This document shows, in pieces, positions 11,886-22,658 of a stretch of 64,000 nt of DNA; position 1 is the stretch's first letter, and every line of letters begins with the position of its first letter. The translations under genes were made by a program, and so were the position numbers. The stretch is from contig OY821518.1 of assembly GCA_963682025.1 (NCBI GenBank), positions 129,629,043-129,693,042 of the forward strand. The letters are read 5' to 3'. The notes beneath the pieces are model-generated. The model searched no databases. It was not told the origin of the DNA and worked only from the letters and a program-made list of their open reading frames with translations. The DNA comes from Cordilura impudica (lineage: Eukaryota > Arthropoda > Insecta > Diptera > Scathophagidae).

Positions 11886-11945
11886 AAACAAGTAAGAGTG
11901 TTAAATTCGGCTGTGCCGAATCTTTGATACCCTCCACCTCGGTTT
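11886..11945 (+). mobile_element. 5' end of a DINE/Helentron-like element (E1)
   Basis: AACAAGTAAGAGTGTTAAAT is followed by the hairpin ATTCGGC-TGT-GCCGAAT and ATACCCTCCACC. It is the same terminus as at 18352 and, reversed, at 39598-39652. ATACCCTCCAC is the inverse of the GTGGAGGGTAT found at the other end of such elements. No matching end follows nearby, so this copy looks truncated or disrupted. Confidence 0.65.
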
Positions 11946-12490
11946 GAGTCTTGATAATAAATGTAAATGAAAAAGTAAACAATTTGTTAAACTTAATACC
12001 AAATTATTTCAGCAAATTCTTTGGGTTGGTTTTCGTCTTTTCTATTATTTCGGATTTATTTCGGTGTTTGCTTTTTGGTCATCGTGGTTGCTGATCGGCA
12101 TGCATTTAGGTTATATGCCTATATGCATGCGTTTCCGGTTATATGACATAACTTCTCTTTTAATTTAGTTTTTGCTAATTAAATAGCTCGCCCTAAACTC
12201 CATTGCAAAGGTAATGGTGGCTATATGCATTAAATCGTGCTAATTGGAGATGGCCATATAGGTCGAATGGAGTAACAAAATAATAACCAAAAAAAAAAAA
12301 CTATCTCAACTTTTTTTATTAAAATATTGCCATATTTGGAAAACATAGAGAATAAATTTATAATAATAAATATTCAAATTAGGGATGCTAAACGCAAAAA
12401 AACCAAATGTCCCAAACATTTTAAATAAAATAATTTGTTCTCTTTATTTTCTGAAAAACTTAAAATTTTCATCCAAAAAAATTGTGAAAA
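11946..12490. other. Unassigned AT-rich DNA
   Basis: No gene recognised. It may be the interior of the element whose 5' end lies at 11886. Confidence 0.35.
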
Positions 12491-12562
12491 ATCTTAAATA
12501 TATTTACGCTGATCCCTGACTCACTGACTGACTGACTGATTCTGTAACGCTGAAATGATACA
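12491..12562 (+). repeat. Dispersed (GACT)n-bearing repeat, copy 1
   Basis: ATCTTAAATATATTTACGCT, then GATCCCTGACTCACTGACTG and TGATTCTGTAACGCTGA. The same 70 bp recur at 15611-15692, where they are fused to a Helitron helicase fragment. Confidence 0.65.
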
Positions 12563-12668
12563 CACACATAGCACTCCATACAAAGCTATGCGAAATACAC
12601 AAACAAAATTTAATCTTTCTCATTTTATACAAACCCACACACAATTTTCTCTCTTCTTTGGTACCGAC

Positions 12669-13253
12669 CAGTGCTGCTAATAAAATCTTCTGAAAATCGA
12701 CAATCGCCAAAATCGTCAAGAAATTGTCAAGAAAATTTTACCGCTTATAAAACTTAAAAAAATACTACAAAAGGAAACAATAAAATTTATTTATATCATT
12801 CATATTACGACTATTATTGCAGCATTGGTTATTTCTATATATAAAAAGGTATTAGTGATGAAATTTCAACGAAAAAAATTTAACACAGCAATCAACTAAA
12901 TAATTTTATTGATATGTATCTATGACTGAAACATATAATATAAGTTGAAAGTATCGCCGTAATTAAAACTTAAATCTTAAATGGAGATGCTATTCAAGGT
13001 ATTTCCGTTTTGAAACGACTTGACCCAGAATTAAATCTATACATACCTATTTTGTAATTTACATTTACAATGAACAAAAACTATCAATTTCCGATAAACA
13101 ACCCATTAATTGTTAATTCATGAAATCGTAATTTTTATACCTACTACTGAAAATTTTAAATCTTCGATCATCATTTTAACAAATTTAAAAAATCATTTTA
13201 ACAAATTGAAAAATCGTCGAAATTACAATAAGTTGTCAAAATTGGCAGCACTG
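12669..13253. mobile_element. Non-autonomous hAT-type element
   Basis: The ends CAGTGCTGCTAATAAAA and, inverted, CAGTGCTGCCAATTTTGAC are typical hAT terminal repeats. Outside them lie GTACCGAC (12661-12668) and CTAACGAC (13254-13261), matching at 6 of 8 positions, the size expected for a hAT target duplication. A second inverted stretch (AAAATCGTC, CGACAAT) lies just inside. The 585-bp interior has no transposase, so movement would need a hAT enzyme from elsewhere. Confidence 0.7.
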
Positions 13254-13471
13254 CTAACGACAATAGCACTACATATGCAGATTTCGTGTTACATATGGAA
13301 TAAGTTGAACTCAAAAAATGCATAAAAAAAAACTAATATCTACTCAAATTCTTCTTTAAATTCCCTGTGGTGGTCAATAAAAAATTTCTGCAAAAAAAGT
13401 AATGAATGACATTTTAAACATTTTTATTTTTCTCATTTAACGTCGTCAGATATGCATACATACTTCTTTTA

Positions 13472-13978
13472 TTAAAGCTGCGTTCACACTACGTGTTTTG
13501 CTTGTGTTTTTCTTAGTTTTTTAGCACGTGTAATTTGTACACATAGTGTGAACCCTTTCAAACATTGTTTATGTACAACACATTTTGCAAGATATATGTA
13601 AATTTTTCGATTAGAGCAGGTTCTATTTTGGCAAGACAAACATATGAAAATACAACACTGCTTGTGGCGAAAGAAAAAAAGAGTAAATTATAAAGATTAA
13701 TATTGAAAGAAAATAAATATTTTAATATTAATTAACAATTAAAAAATATATATAACATATAACTTTATTTTTAACAATAAATTTTTCTAAATTCACAAAT
13801 TAAATCAGCTGTTGTTTACATTTAGAGGTTATGTCATACGGAAATACATATGTACGTTTGAACGCAAAAATTATGAATCGTATGTAAAGCGCTAATTTTG
13901 ACACACACACGGAATTACGTATGGATCGTAAAACTGAATTTACATATGGAAAATACACATAGTGTAAACACACCTTAA
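13472..13978. mobile_element. TTAA-flanked inverted-repeat element
   Basis: TTAA at 13472-13475 precedes AGCTGCGTTCACACTACGTG. CACATAGTGTAAACACACC precedes TTAA at 13975-13978. The ends are imperfect inverted repeats, and the TTAA flanks suggest a piggyBac-mobilised or other TTAA-specific MITE. A related partial copy is at 59330-59515. The interior has no supported coding sequence. Confidence 0.55.
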
Positions 13979-15420
13979 ACAAAACTTTTCCGTTTGTCTG
14001 TTTTGTTTTTCATCTCAAAATTGTTTTGTATTGTTAGGAGTGCTATCGCTCAGGTTCTCTGATGGCCAGTACTTACCAAAGAGTATGCTTTTTTGATAAA
14101 TATTTGAGAAAAAAAGAGATCTTCAATGTGGATTTTGTTGTTGTCCAACGTATGATTTCGTTTAAAGCTCTGTATTCAAAAGCACTTGAAAAAGATTTAA
14201 ATTATTATAACTTTGCCCTATGCTCCTTATAGGAACGACGGGAATTTATTATTATTATTATTTATTATAACTTTGCATAATTAAATAACATTGTAATTTC
14301 AGAAGAGAGGTGGGAAAATAATTTTTTTTCCCTCATAATATTAATTTTTGCATAATTTGCTTTCAAAAAAATTTAAACAAATATAAATTACGGAAATATG
14401 TAGGTATATTTAAGATTTTAATTTCAATAATTTATTGAAATTACCATGGAAGAATTAAAGGCGATTTGGAATAATAAGTTTTTTTTTTAGTAAAACTATT
14501 TTATTTTTTTGGATTTATAGATAACTTTACAAAAAATGTAGTTCTCTTTTTTCAGTTTATATGTATGATGAAATATGAAATATTTTTTTTCTCTTTTGTG
14601 TAGGTGTGTTGGTGTTTGCACTTCCTTAAGGGGTGGTAGGTTTTAAAAACTTTTTTTGCATTTCTCTTTCTGAATGCAAACATGTCGAGAGTGTTGTGTC
14701 AAAATTTTAAGTAAATCAGAGCAAACCTTAAGAAGATACAGCGTTTCCAGCGACCGGCCTCATACGGTATGTAGTATATAAATCAGTTTTTAAAAAACTT
14801 TAAACCGATTTTCTCGCAAATAAATGTTCGAAGTCCGTGAACATCATAACTTAAAATCTACTTGACCGATTCTTTTGAAATTTTAGACACTATATAAATA
14901 TAAATCATTAGGTAACCACGTTTTTTTTAATTCCATTTTCTTCCCCATTTTTTAACAACAAATTCCCGAAATTATATAGCAAAAATCGTTTTTCACTTCA
15001 AAATGCTGCAAAAAAAATTGTAAAAAACTCTTCGTCACTACCTCAGGAAACATGTCATTTTTAAAACGCATTTCAATTTTTTTATTTCACATGATCCGGT
15101 AACGAGTTATGATGTTCACCGCAAAACAACAACGCCTCTGGAGATTCCCTGATTTTTAATTGAAATTTTTTTCAAAGATTCTTCAAATTTTATGCTATAA
15201 CGTATATATGAAATAAATAAACCAACATTATTCTTATCTTCAAAAAAGATTTATGAAAATACGACTTTTGTAACTTTGTATGAAAAATGTGATTAAAACT
15301 CTTGGGACCGAAGAAATTCTTCGCTATAAACAAAAATTTATAACAAGCAGGGTACGTTATAAGCGAACTGCATTGTATTAAATTTTAATAATTTTGGGAA
15401 TCTCCAATCTCCTCACTTTA
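13979..15420. other. Unassigned AT-rich DNA
   Basis: No coding region or RNA gene recognised. GTGAACATCATAACT near 14839 and AGTTATGATGTTCAC near 15105 form a 15-nt inverted repeat about 280 bp across, perhaps an eroded element. Confidence 0.4.
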
Positions 15421-15606
15421 TCCGGCCTTCCCACGTTCAAGTCAATTTGATCACACATACAATAGTCAAAAAATTATTAAGGAACTGTCCCATTGAAAAA
15501 TTGCAAGGGAGAATTGAAACGTATGATTGTTTAGTAAAAAAAAAGAGTAAAAAAGTATGAGTGCATTACAACCTGAAAGCCAAACATTTAACGTGTGAAG
15601 GCCGGG
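15421..15606. mobile_element. Small inverted-repeat element
   Basis: TCCGGCCTTCCCACGTT at the left is matched by AACGTGTGAAGGCCGGG at the right, giving an imperfect inverted pair 186 bp across. TTA precedes and TAA follows. No coding capacity; probably a MITE. Confidence 0.45.
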
Positions 15607-15610
15607 TAAT

Positions 15611-15692
15611 ATCTTAAATATATTTTCGCTGATCCCTGACTCAGTCACTGACTGAATGACTGACAGATTCTGTAACGCTGACCAAAATGATA
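15611..15692 (+). repeat. Dispersed (GACT)n-bearing repeat, copy 2
   Basis: Matches 12491-12562 up to CTGTAACGCTGA, where the sequence switches to helicase coding sequence. The switch point marks a deletion or recombination junction. Confidence 0.6.
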
Positions 15693-16005
15693 CGGTTCTA
15701 ATTCCTAGGATTGATCTCGCCCCAACCGACACCACATTACCTTTCATATTAAAACGCCGCCAGTTTCCAGTAATTCCTGCATACGCAACTACCATAAACA
15801 AGGCTCAAGGCCAGTCATTTTATTACGTTGGCATTAATTTGGAGACCGCGGTATTTTCACACGGCCAACTGTATGTGGCTTTGTCACGATCAAAAGTTGC
15901 AAGCCAAGTTAAGATACGTATTCAATCGAAACCACAGCAAGGAAAACTATTAAAAGACCAACGATATTTCACACGAAATACAGTTTTTCAAGAGATACTA
16001 AATTG
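15682..16005 (+). pseudogene. Helitron/Helentron helicase, C-terminal fragment
   Basis: About 105 codons in one open frame match the C-terminal end of PIF1-type helicases of Helitrons. The protein reads FPVIPAYATTINKAQGQS followed by HGQLYVALSRSK. The first motif is the motif V region (AxTINKAQGQ). The second holds motif VI with the VALSR arginine. In the full element the protein joins a Rep nuclease to this helicase and drives rolling-circle transposition. Here the Rep domain and helicase motifs I-IV are missing. The upstream border falls at the GACT repeat. The natural stop at about 16004 is kept, and the element's hairpin-CTAG end follows 220 bp later. Not functional alone. Confidence 0.85.
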
Positions 16006-16197
16006 AAAAACTTTTTTGCCAAATATTTCTTATCTGTTTTGATACTTATGTATATAATTTCTACAAACACAATCTTTTTTCATATGTACATATGTAACAA
16101 TATAATTTTCAATTTACTACTATAATTAAAGGAATTTAATTTATTATAAATTTTTCGTGTATCTAAATTTAAACTGTTTTATTCATAATTTTTAAAC

Positions 16198-16226
16198 TGG
16201 CGCCTAGGCGCCACACAATCAACTAG
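16198..16226 (+). other. Helitron 3' terminus: hairpin plus CTAG
   Basis: GGCGCCTAGGCGCC (16199-16212, extended by one pair each side) is a perfect palindrome. Ten bases after it comes CTAG (16223-16226), followed by T. A short hairpin about 10 nt before CTRR with T outside is the textbook 3' end of Helitrons, and it follows the helicase in the right orientation. Confidence 0.85.
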
Positions 16227-17460
16227 TTTATCATGTTGTTCCAACATCCCCCTTTGTTTTAAGTTGAATGCGATAGCGAAGCTGATTGGAATGTTTTCGA
16301 TGAAGGATCTTTCTATTATTTATTTCCACCAGTACATTAGAAATACCAGAACCGATCTTTTCTATTACTTGTCCAGGGCTCCAAATAAACTTGTTAGACT
16401 AATTCTCCAGCTTGAAAACTTCTTTTAAGTGCACCATGTTTTCTGTTATATGTATGAATATTCCATTTCAGTATATTTAAGGGGCACTTCCTTTCTCTCT
16501 ACTTTTAAAAGGTCAATTTGTGATCTTAAAGGTGATTTATTTTCAGGAACTTTTGGATTTGGAGTTAAGCGATACTGACCAAGAAAAACAAATAAATTAA
16601 GTTGATCATTCTTTGAATTTTCCTCGTAAGCTTTATATAATGATCTTTTAATAGTGTCAACGAATCGTTCCGCTTGTCCATTGGACTGAGGGTGATATGT
16701 TGGTGTTATAATGTGATTTACACCATACGTTTGACAAAAAAAATTTAAAATCAGCACATACAAATTGTGTGCCATTTTCTGAAACAATTATTTTCGGGGA
16801 ACCGTATCTGCTAACGAATTCCTCTAATTGCATGACAATTGTTTTTGCAGATATTGAAGATAATTGGACAACCTCTGGCCATTTTGAAAAAGCATCCACC
16901 ATTACTAAATAGTAATTACCTCTAATAGGTTCAGCTAAGTCTATATGAAGTCTGTCTAATACTGCGTGTGGTAGTGGCCATGAACTTAATTCGGTTTTCT
17001 TTGGAGATTTTGCGGCAGAAGAACATCCGGCACATTGTTTAACATATCTGTGTCAATACCTGTACGATCTTGCGATTATTTTCATTCTCTCTATACCTTG
17101 ATGGCCTAGGTGAAGTTGTTTTAAAAGTTTTGTTCTAAATTTTGATGGTATAATTATACGTTCTCCTGACATTAAACATTCATGAACAACGTAAAGTGAT
17201 TCACGTCTATTGAAAAATTGTAATAATTCTGGTTCTAGATTTTGAGATGATAAAGGCCAGCCTTCTTGAGTGTATTTGTAAACCGCTTGTAATATTGAAT
17301 CAGATTTTGATGCATTGAGAATCATTCGACGTGTAACTGGAAGTTCTTGAATGTTTTCTTGTAGTATTGATTTCACATCATCTTCTACTGATATTGCAGC
17401 AACTATGAAATCTTCTTCGTCAATATGTTGGTCGTTGATAAGTCTTGATAACATATCTAC
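16227..17460 (-). pseudogene. Ty3/gypsy-type integrase relic with LTR start
   Basis: Read on the minus strand. Order: RNase H-integrase linker (SRLINDQHIDEED), integrase zinc-binding part (LHLGHQGIERM, then CAGC), catalytic core (DRLHIDLAEP, VDAFSKWPEV, SENGTQF, HPQSNGQAERF) and a C-terminal stretch with HSNQLRYR near 16270. Integrase joins retrotransposon DNA to the host genome. The frame is broken near 17050, 16900 and 16790-16660 and after 16446. The second catalytic aspartate is Glu (SENG instead of the usual DNG). Gag, protease and reverse transcriptase are absent. A purine tract (AAAGGGGGA) lies just before TGTTGGAACAACA, which looks like the first bases of the 3' LTR (16227-16246). The LTR is cut there by the Helitron end. 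Confidence 0.85.
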
Positions 17461-17994
17461 ATTTCCAAAAAAAAAATATGAAAATTTATTTTTACTCTGA
17501 TTTTAAAGTGACGATGTCTTTTCTCTATCGTTATTCAAAGTGTTGTTCCAACAACCAGTTCCTGTGTTCTTCAGCAAAATTTATGCGAGCTTGGTGAGTT
17601 TTTCTGATATCAGTGGTTTCTTCACAGAACGAAAACAAAAAAGATCAGCCTAATTGCTCGTCGGGAAACAGTTCAAACACATATTTTTTTGTTTCAGCCT
17701 ATCAATAACCTCTTTAGATAGCATTTTTCAACATTTTCTAACTCTCTTGCTATCAAATTGTTCAGTCTTTCTTTATTAATAGAATATTTCTCCCAAATTT
17801 TCTTTTGCTTAAAACCAGCATTAAAATCTTTTCTCGTTTTTAATTCTTCAAACTTTATTCTTGCCAATATTTTATAAAAATTAATTATAAAATTAAAACA
17901 TTATTAAATACAATTGAATTTGAAAACCAGCTGAAAGAGAATAACGGTTACTCAGAAGTTTAAAAGTTTCCATTGTTTAGTCATCACTACACAA
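17461..17994 (-). pseudogene. Possible Tc1-like relic fragment plus unassigned DNA
   Basis: On the minus strand around 17640-17540 the frames read KKPLISEKLTKLA and then, after a shift, INFAEEHRNWLLEQ. This pattern resembles the linker after the second helix-turn-helix of Tc1-type transposases (KPLLSxKxRKxRLxFAxEHxxW). No catalytic motif follows. The rest, to 17994, shows nothing I recognise. The fragment is short and the call is tentative. Confidence 0.35.
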
Positions 17995-18340
17995 AAGTGA
18001 CAGGTTTGTCATTCGTTTGTAACGCATCGAAAAACGCATCGATACTATAAGATGTATATATTCTTTATCCTTATCACAGCTCGAGTCGATATATCGATGT
18101 CCATCTGTCCGTCTCTCTGTTGAAAATACGCTTATTCACAAAAGAAACCATTTGCCTAAGAAAGGTTACGATAATATTGTTTGCCATTATTCCCACCAGG
18201 TTGGTGTTTAAAATGGAGTAAATCGGGTTTCATTTTAGTGAGACATGAGCAAAAATTTTTAGACACCTATAAAAAACAAGAAACCCATTGTGTTTGTTGT
18301 AATATTTTAGTGGTTGAACATAAATGTTGTACAACAACAT
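17995..18340 (-). mobile_element. DINE-like repeat D, left inverted arm
   Basis: Reverse-oriented match to 23560-23905. It contains TCATTCGTTTGTAACGCATC, CACAGCTCGAGTCGATATAT, a GTCCATCTGTCCGTC tract and TTGTGTTTGTTGTAA. With the right arm it frames 5.2 kb as a large, diverged inverted repeat. Confidence 0.65.
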
Positions 18341-18635
18341 TCACAGTTCAAAACAAGTAAGAGTGTTAAATTCGGCTATGCCGAACTTTTCATACCCTCC
18401 ACCCAATATTGGGTACGTCTACCACTTTGAAACTGTTGCCGATACTGAAACATTAAATCCGAATACTAGCAGATTCCAGCGCTCGAAATTCGATTGCAAT
18501 TTTTAGGCAGCTTTACTTTTAAACTTAGCCGATTCACAAACCAACACTTTTATGGTTTATGGTTTATTATTGTGAATGAAGATACCAAACTCATTAACAA
18601 ACACATTAACAAATTTAATAAAACATACATAGCAT

Positions 18636-19494
18636 CCAGTTGGCAAAATCGTCGTAGACGACATTGTCTTTAACGATTACTTTAAGACATTTTATAATTT
18701 GTCACGAACGACGTTTGTCGTTGAAGTTTTCTGTAACGACGATATAATGGATATTGTCGTTAAGGTCCAGCTGGGAGACAAATTACTCAGATGGTCGTGT
18801 ATCACATCGCGTTGACGACGCATTCAGCGACAAATATCTATATTATCGTGTATCAAGGCCCATTGAGGATAATATGAGCGACAAAGTCTTGTATTTGTCG
18901 TCCGTCGAACTTTGTTAAGGACAAGCTAAGCGACAATGTCTATGAGTTGTTCGTTTAGATATTTAATACAAAATTTAGTTAACGACCAGCTGGGTACTAA
19001 ATAACTTATATGGTCGTGTATCGAATTTTATTGTATCGAAAGTAGAGGACGATAGATGATAACAGAACATTAACCATTGTCGTTAATGCGGTCATTGATG
19101 ACAAAGTAAACGATATTTTCATCAATACAATCATTACTGACAAAGTTGTGGACTTTGTCGCCCATGTAATCGTTAATGACAAAGTGAACGATATTGACGC
19201 CTAAATAGTCGTTGACGACAAAGTGAACGACACTGTAACTCACATAATCGTCGACGATATGGTGGAATTAATCTTCTATAAAGTCGTCAGTGAATATATA
19301 GCCGAACTTTTCATTCTTTTTGCGTGAGCGACAAACTGAACGACATGGTCTCTATTTTAGTCGTCCACGATTTCCGCGACATTTGATCGAAAAAGTCTTT
19401 GACGATTTGCTCCGGCTGTCCTACATTTGCCTTCAAGGACCTTACATTGTCATGCACCTGTCATTAGGGATGTCTGGAAGACGTGGCCAACTGG
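18636..19494. mobile_element. Inverted-repeat element with internal 39-bp array
   Basis: Starts CCAGTTGGC and ends GCCAACTGG, a perfect 9-bp inverted terminal repeat. It sits inside Helitron C1: the uninterrupted site in C2 (TAGCATATGTATAA) is split here between TAGCAT and ATATGTATAA, with AT as the likely duplication. The 859-bp interior is rich in GTCGTT/AACGAC motifs and has a regular 39-bp tandem repeat in its right half. No transposase is visible and the superfamily is unknown. Confidence 0.65.
19048..19275 (+). repeat. 39-bp tandem repeat
   Basis: GACAAAGT boxes begin at 19100, 19139, 19178 and 19217, exactly 39 bp apart, with a decayed copy at 19256 and another near 19060. Each unit contains the palindrome-like GTCGTTGACGACAAAGTGAAC or a variant of it. 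Weaker related units extend toward 18660. Confidence 0.8.
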
Positions 19495-19874
19495 AATATG
19501 TATAATTTTATGTTTGTGTTAGCAGCAACTTTAAATGCTATTTACTCAAAATATAGGAAAAAATTTTAAAATCTGTAAATCTGGGCAACAACTAAAAAGA
19601 AATACTTTTCAAGTAATATATGCTTGGTAAAACATCGGTAATAAGAAATTGCCTAACCTATTAATGTTTTTAAATTAGGTATAAAGGATTGCAAGGTAAT
19701 ATGGATATCGAGAAAAAGAGCGTTTCAGTAAGCGTCAAATTGTACTGAACGACAAAACTTTAAACCGTAATATCTCAAAACCATATATTTTGAATTGTTA
19801 CAGTATTGCACTGGCAAGATGGTATAAAAAGTATTTATTTAAAATGATATTTACTTTCAAGAAATTTAATTTAA

Positions 19875-20232
19875 CTAGCAGATTCCAGCGCTCGAGTGCA
19901 ATACTGTAACTTTATCTCTCAACTTAGCCAATTCACAAACCAAGACTTTTTTGGTTTATTATTATTGTGAATGAAGATAACAAACTTATTAACAAACACA
20001 TTAACAACTTTAATAAACACACACATAGCATATGTATAATTTTATGTATGTGTTAGTAGCAACTTTAAATGCATTTTACTCAAAATAAATGGAAAAATTT
20101 TAAAATCTGTAAATCTGGGGCACAACTTAAAAGAAATATCTTTCAAATAATATATGCTTGGTCAAAATCGGGATAAAACAGAAGAACAAAACATCGGTAA
20201 TCAGAAATCGCCTAGCCTATTAAAGTTATAGA
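19875..20232 (-). mobile_element. Non-autonomous Helitron C2
   Basis: Plus-strand start CTAGCAGATTCCAGCGCTCG, preceded by A. Plus-strand end AAAGTTATAGA, followed by T, so on the minus strand it reads TC...CTAG between A and T. The 3' hairpin is shortened. It is about 358 bp and supplies the intact reference for the insertion into C1. Confidence 0.7.
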
Positions 20233-20480
20233 TTAATGAAGTGTAAAATTTTTAAATTGAAAAGATAGATTTTTTAAATTGGGGATAAAGGATTAAAAGG
20301 TAATATGGATAACGAGAAAAGGAGCGTTTCAGTAAGCGTTAAATTGGATTTTTCTTAAAAAAATGTAGGACTTGCGATATGAACATCACTCGCTAAACAG
20401 TAAAGTATTTAAAATCGTACCAGTTTTATAAAATATATTTTTTTAACTTAATTAATTATTCATAGTAGTCTTGGAATGAA
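20233..20480 (+). repeat. Duplicated flank of Helitron C
   Basis: GGATAAAGGATTAAAAGGTA and AGCGTTTCAGTAAGCGTTAA at 20283-20345 repeat the sequence at 19678-19740 downstream of C1. C1 and C2 with their right flanks are therefore parts of one tandem duplication. Confidence 0.6.
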
Positions 20481-22317
20481 GTTTTTAATTTTTAATTTCT
20501 AATTTTTAATTTTTAAATTTTAAATTTTAAATTTTAATTTTTAATTTTTAATTTTTAATTTTTATTTTTAATTTTTAATTTTTATTTTTTAATTTTTAAT
20601 TTTTAATTTTTAATTTTTAATTTTTAATTTTTAATTTTTAATTTTTAATTTTTAATTTTTAATTTTTAATTTTTAATTTTTAATTTAATTTTTAATTTTA
20701 AATTTTTAATATTTAATTTTTAAATATTAATTTTTAATTTTTAATTTTTAATTTTTAATTTTTAATTTTTAATTTTTAATTTTTAATTTTTAATTTTTAA
20801 TTTTTAATTTTTAATTTTTAATTTTTAATTTTTAATTTTTAATTTTTAATTTTTAATTTTTAATTTTTAATTTTTAATTTTTAATTTTTAATTTTTAATT
20901 TTTAATTTTTAATTTTTAATTTTTAATTTTTAATTTTTAATTTTTAATTTTTAATTTTTAATTTTTAATTTTTAATTTTTAATTTTTAATTTTTAATTTT
21001 TAATTTTTAACTTTTAATTTTTAATTTTTAATTTTTAATTTTTAATTTTTAATTTTTAATTTTTAATTTTTAATTTTTAATTTTTAATTTTTAATTTTTA
21101 ATTTTTAATTTTTATTTTTAATTTTTAATTTTTAATTTTTAATTTTTAATTTTTAATTTTTAATTTATATTTTTTAATTTTTAATTTTTAATTTTTAATT
21201 TTTAATTTTTAATTTTTAATTTTTAATTTTTAATTATTAATTTTTAATTTTAAATTTTTAATTTTTAATTTTAATTTTTAATTTTTAATAATTTAATTTT
21301 TAATTTTTAATTTTTAATTTTTAATTTTTAATTTTTAATTTTTAATTTTTAATTTTTAATTTTTAATTTTTAATTTTTAATTTTTAATTTTTAATTTTTA
21401 ATTTTTAATTTTTAATTTTTAATTTTTAATTTTTAAGTTTTAATTTTTAATTCTTAATTTTTAATTTTTAATTTTTAATTTTTAATTCTTAATTTTTAAT
21501 TTTTAATTTTTAATTTTTAATTTTTAATTTTTAAATTTTAATTTTTAATTTTTAATTTTTAATTTTTAATTTTTACTTTTTAATTTTTAATTTTTAATTT
21601 TTAATTTTTAATTTATAATTTTTAATTTTTAATTTTTAATTTTTAATGTTTAATTTTTAATTTTTAATTTTTAATTTTTAATTTTTAATTTTAAATTTTT
21701 AATTTTTAATTTTTAATTTTTAATTTTAATTTTTAATTTTTAATTTTTAATTTTTAATTTTTAATTTTTAATAATTTAATTTTTAATTTTTAATTTTTAA
21801 TTTTTAATTTTTAATTTTTAATTTTTAAGTTTTAATTTTTAATTCTTAATTTTTAATTTTTAATTTTTAATTCTTAATTTTTAATTCTTAATTTTTAATT
21901 TTTAATTTTTAATTTTTAATTTTTAATTTTTAATTTTTAATTTTTAATTTTTAATTTTTAATTTTTAATTTTTAATTTTTAATTTTTAATTTTTAATTTT
22001 TAATTTTTAATTTTTAATTTTTAATTTTTAATTTTTAATTTTTAATTTTTAATTTTTAATTTTTAATTTTTAATTTTTAATTTTTAATTTTTAATTTTTA
22101 ATTTTGAATTTTTAATTTTTAATTTTTAATTTTTAATTTTTAATTTTTAATTCTTAATTTTTAATTTTTAATTTTTAATTTTTAATTTTTAATTTTTAAT
22201 TTTTAATTTTTAATTTTTAATTTTTAATTTTTAATTTTTAATTTTTAACTTTTAATTTTTAATTTTTAATTTTTAATTTTTAATTTTTAAGCTCTTATTA
22301 TTAATTTTTAATTTTTC
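20481..22317 (+). repeat. (TTTTTAA)n heptamer satellite
   Basis: About 1.8 kb of a 7-bp unit TTTTTAA, with rare variants (ATTCTTAA, AAGTTTT, ATAATTTAA). The variants recur in the same order in two sub-blocks, showing larger-scale duplication. Not coding. Confidence 0.95.
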
Positions 22318-22626
22318 GTTATTGATTATTCATTTTTCATCTTTCATTACTCATTTTTCAATCTTAATTTTTCATGTTCCATTTTTCAATTTTCATTTTA
22401 CACTTTCCATATTCCATTTTTCATATTTCAGTTTCCATTTTCCATTTTAAATTTTTCATTTTTTAATTTTTCATCTTTCAATTTTTAATTTTCGTTATTC
22501 ATTTTCAACTTTCCATTTCTAATTTTTCAATTTCCGTTTGCCATTTTTCATTTTTCAATTTTCATTTTCCATTTTTCATATTTAAATTTTCATTTTCCAT
22601 TTTTAACTTCTCATTTTTCAGTTTTC

Positions 22627-22658
<32 letters not shown>

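Larger units (their letters stand above)
18466..19672 (-). mobile_element. Non-autonomous Helitron C1, interrupted
   Basis: Begins on the plus strand with CTAGCAGATTCCAGCGCTCG and an AATTCGA half-palindrome, preceded by A, and ends near CCTATTAATG. On the minus strand this is a 3' hairpin followed by CTAG and then T. It is split at 18636-19494 by another element. Sister copies at 19875, 42761, 53898, 58205 and 62850. Confidence 0.65.

Noticed and set aside
17530..17545. Second LTR edge of the gypsy relic (GTTGTTCCAACA)
   Set aside because: The 12-base match to the LTR start is inside a Tc1-like coding remnant, in the wrong relation to the internal region, and is self-complementary, so it is likely chance.
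20481..22317. CRISPR-like regular array
   Set aside because: Repeats of 7 bp without spacers; an ordinary simple satellite.
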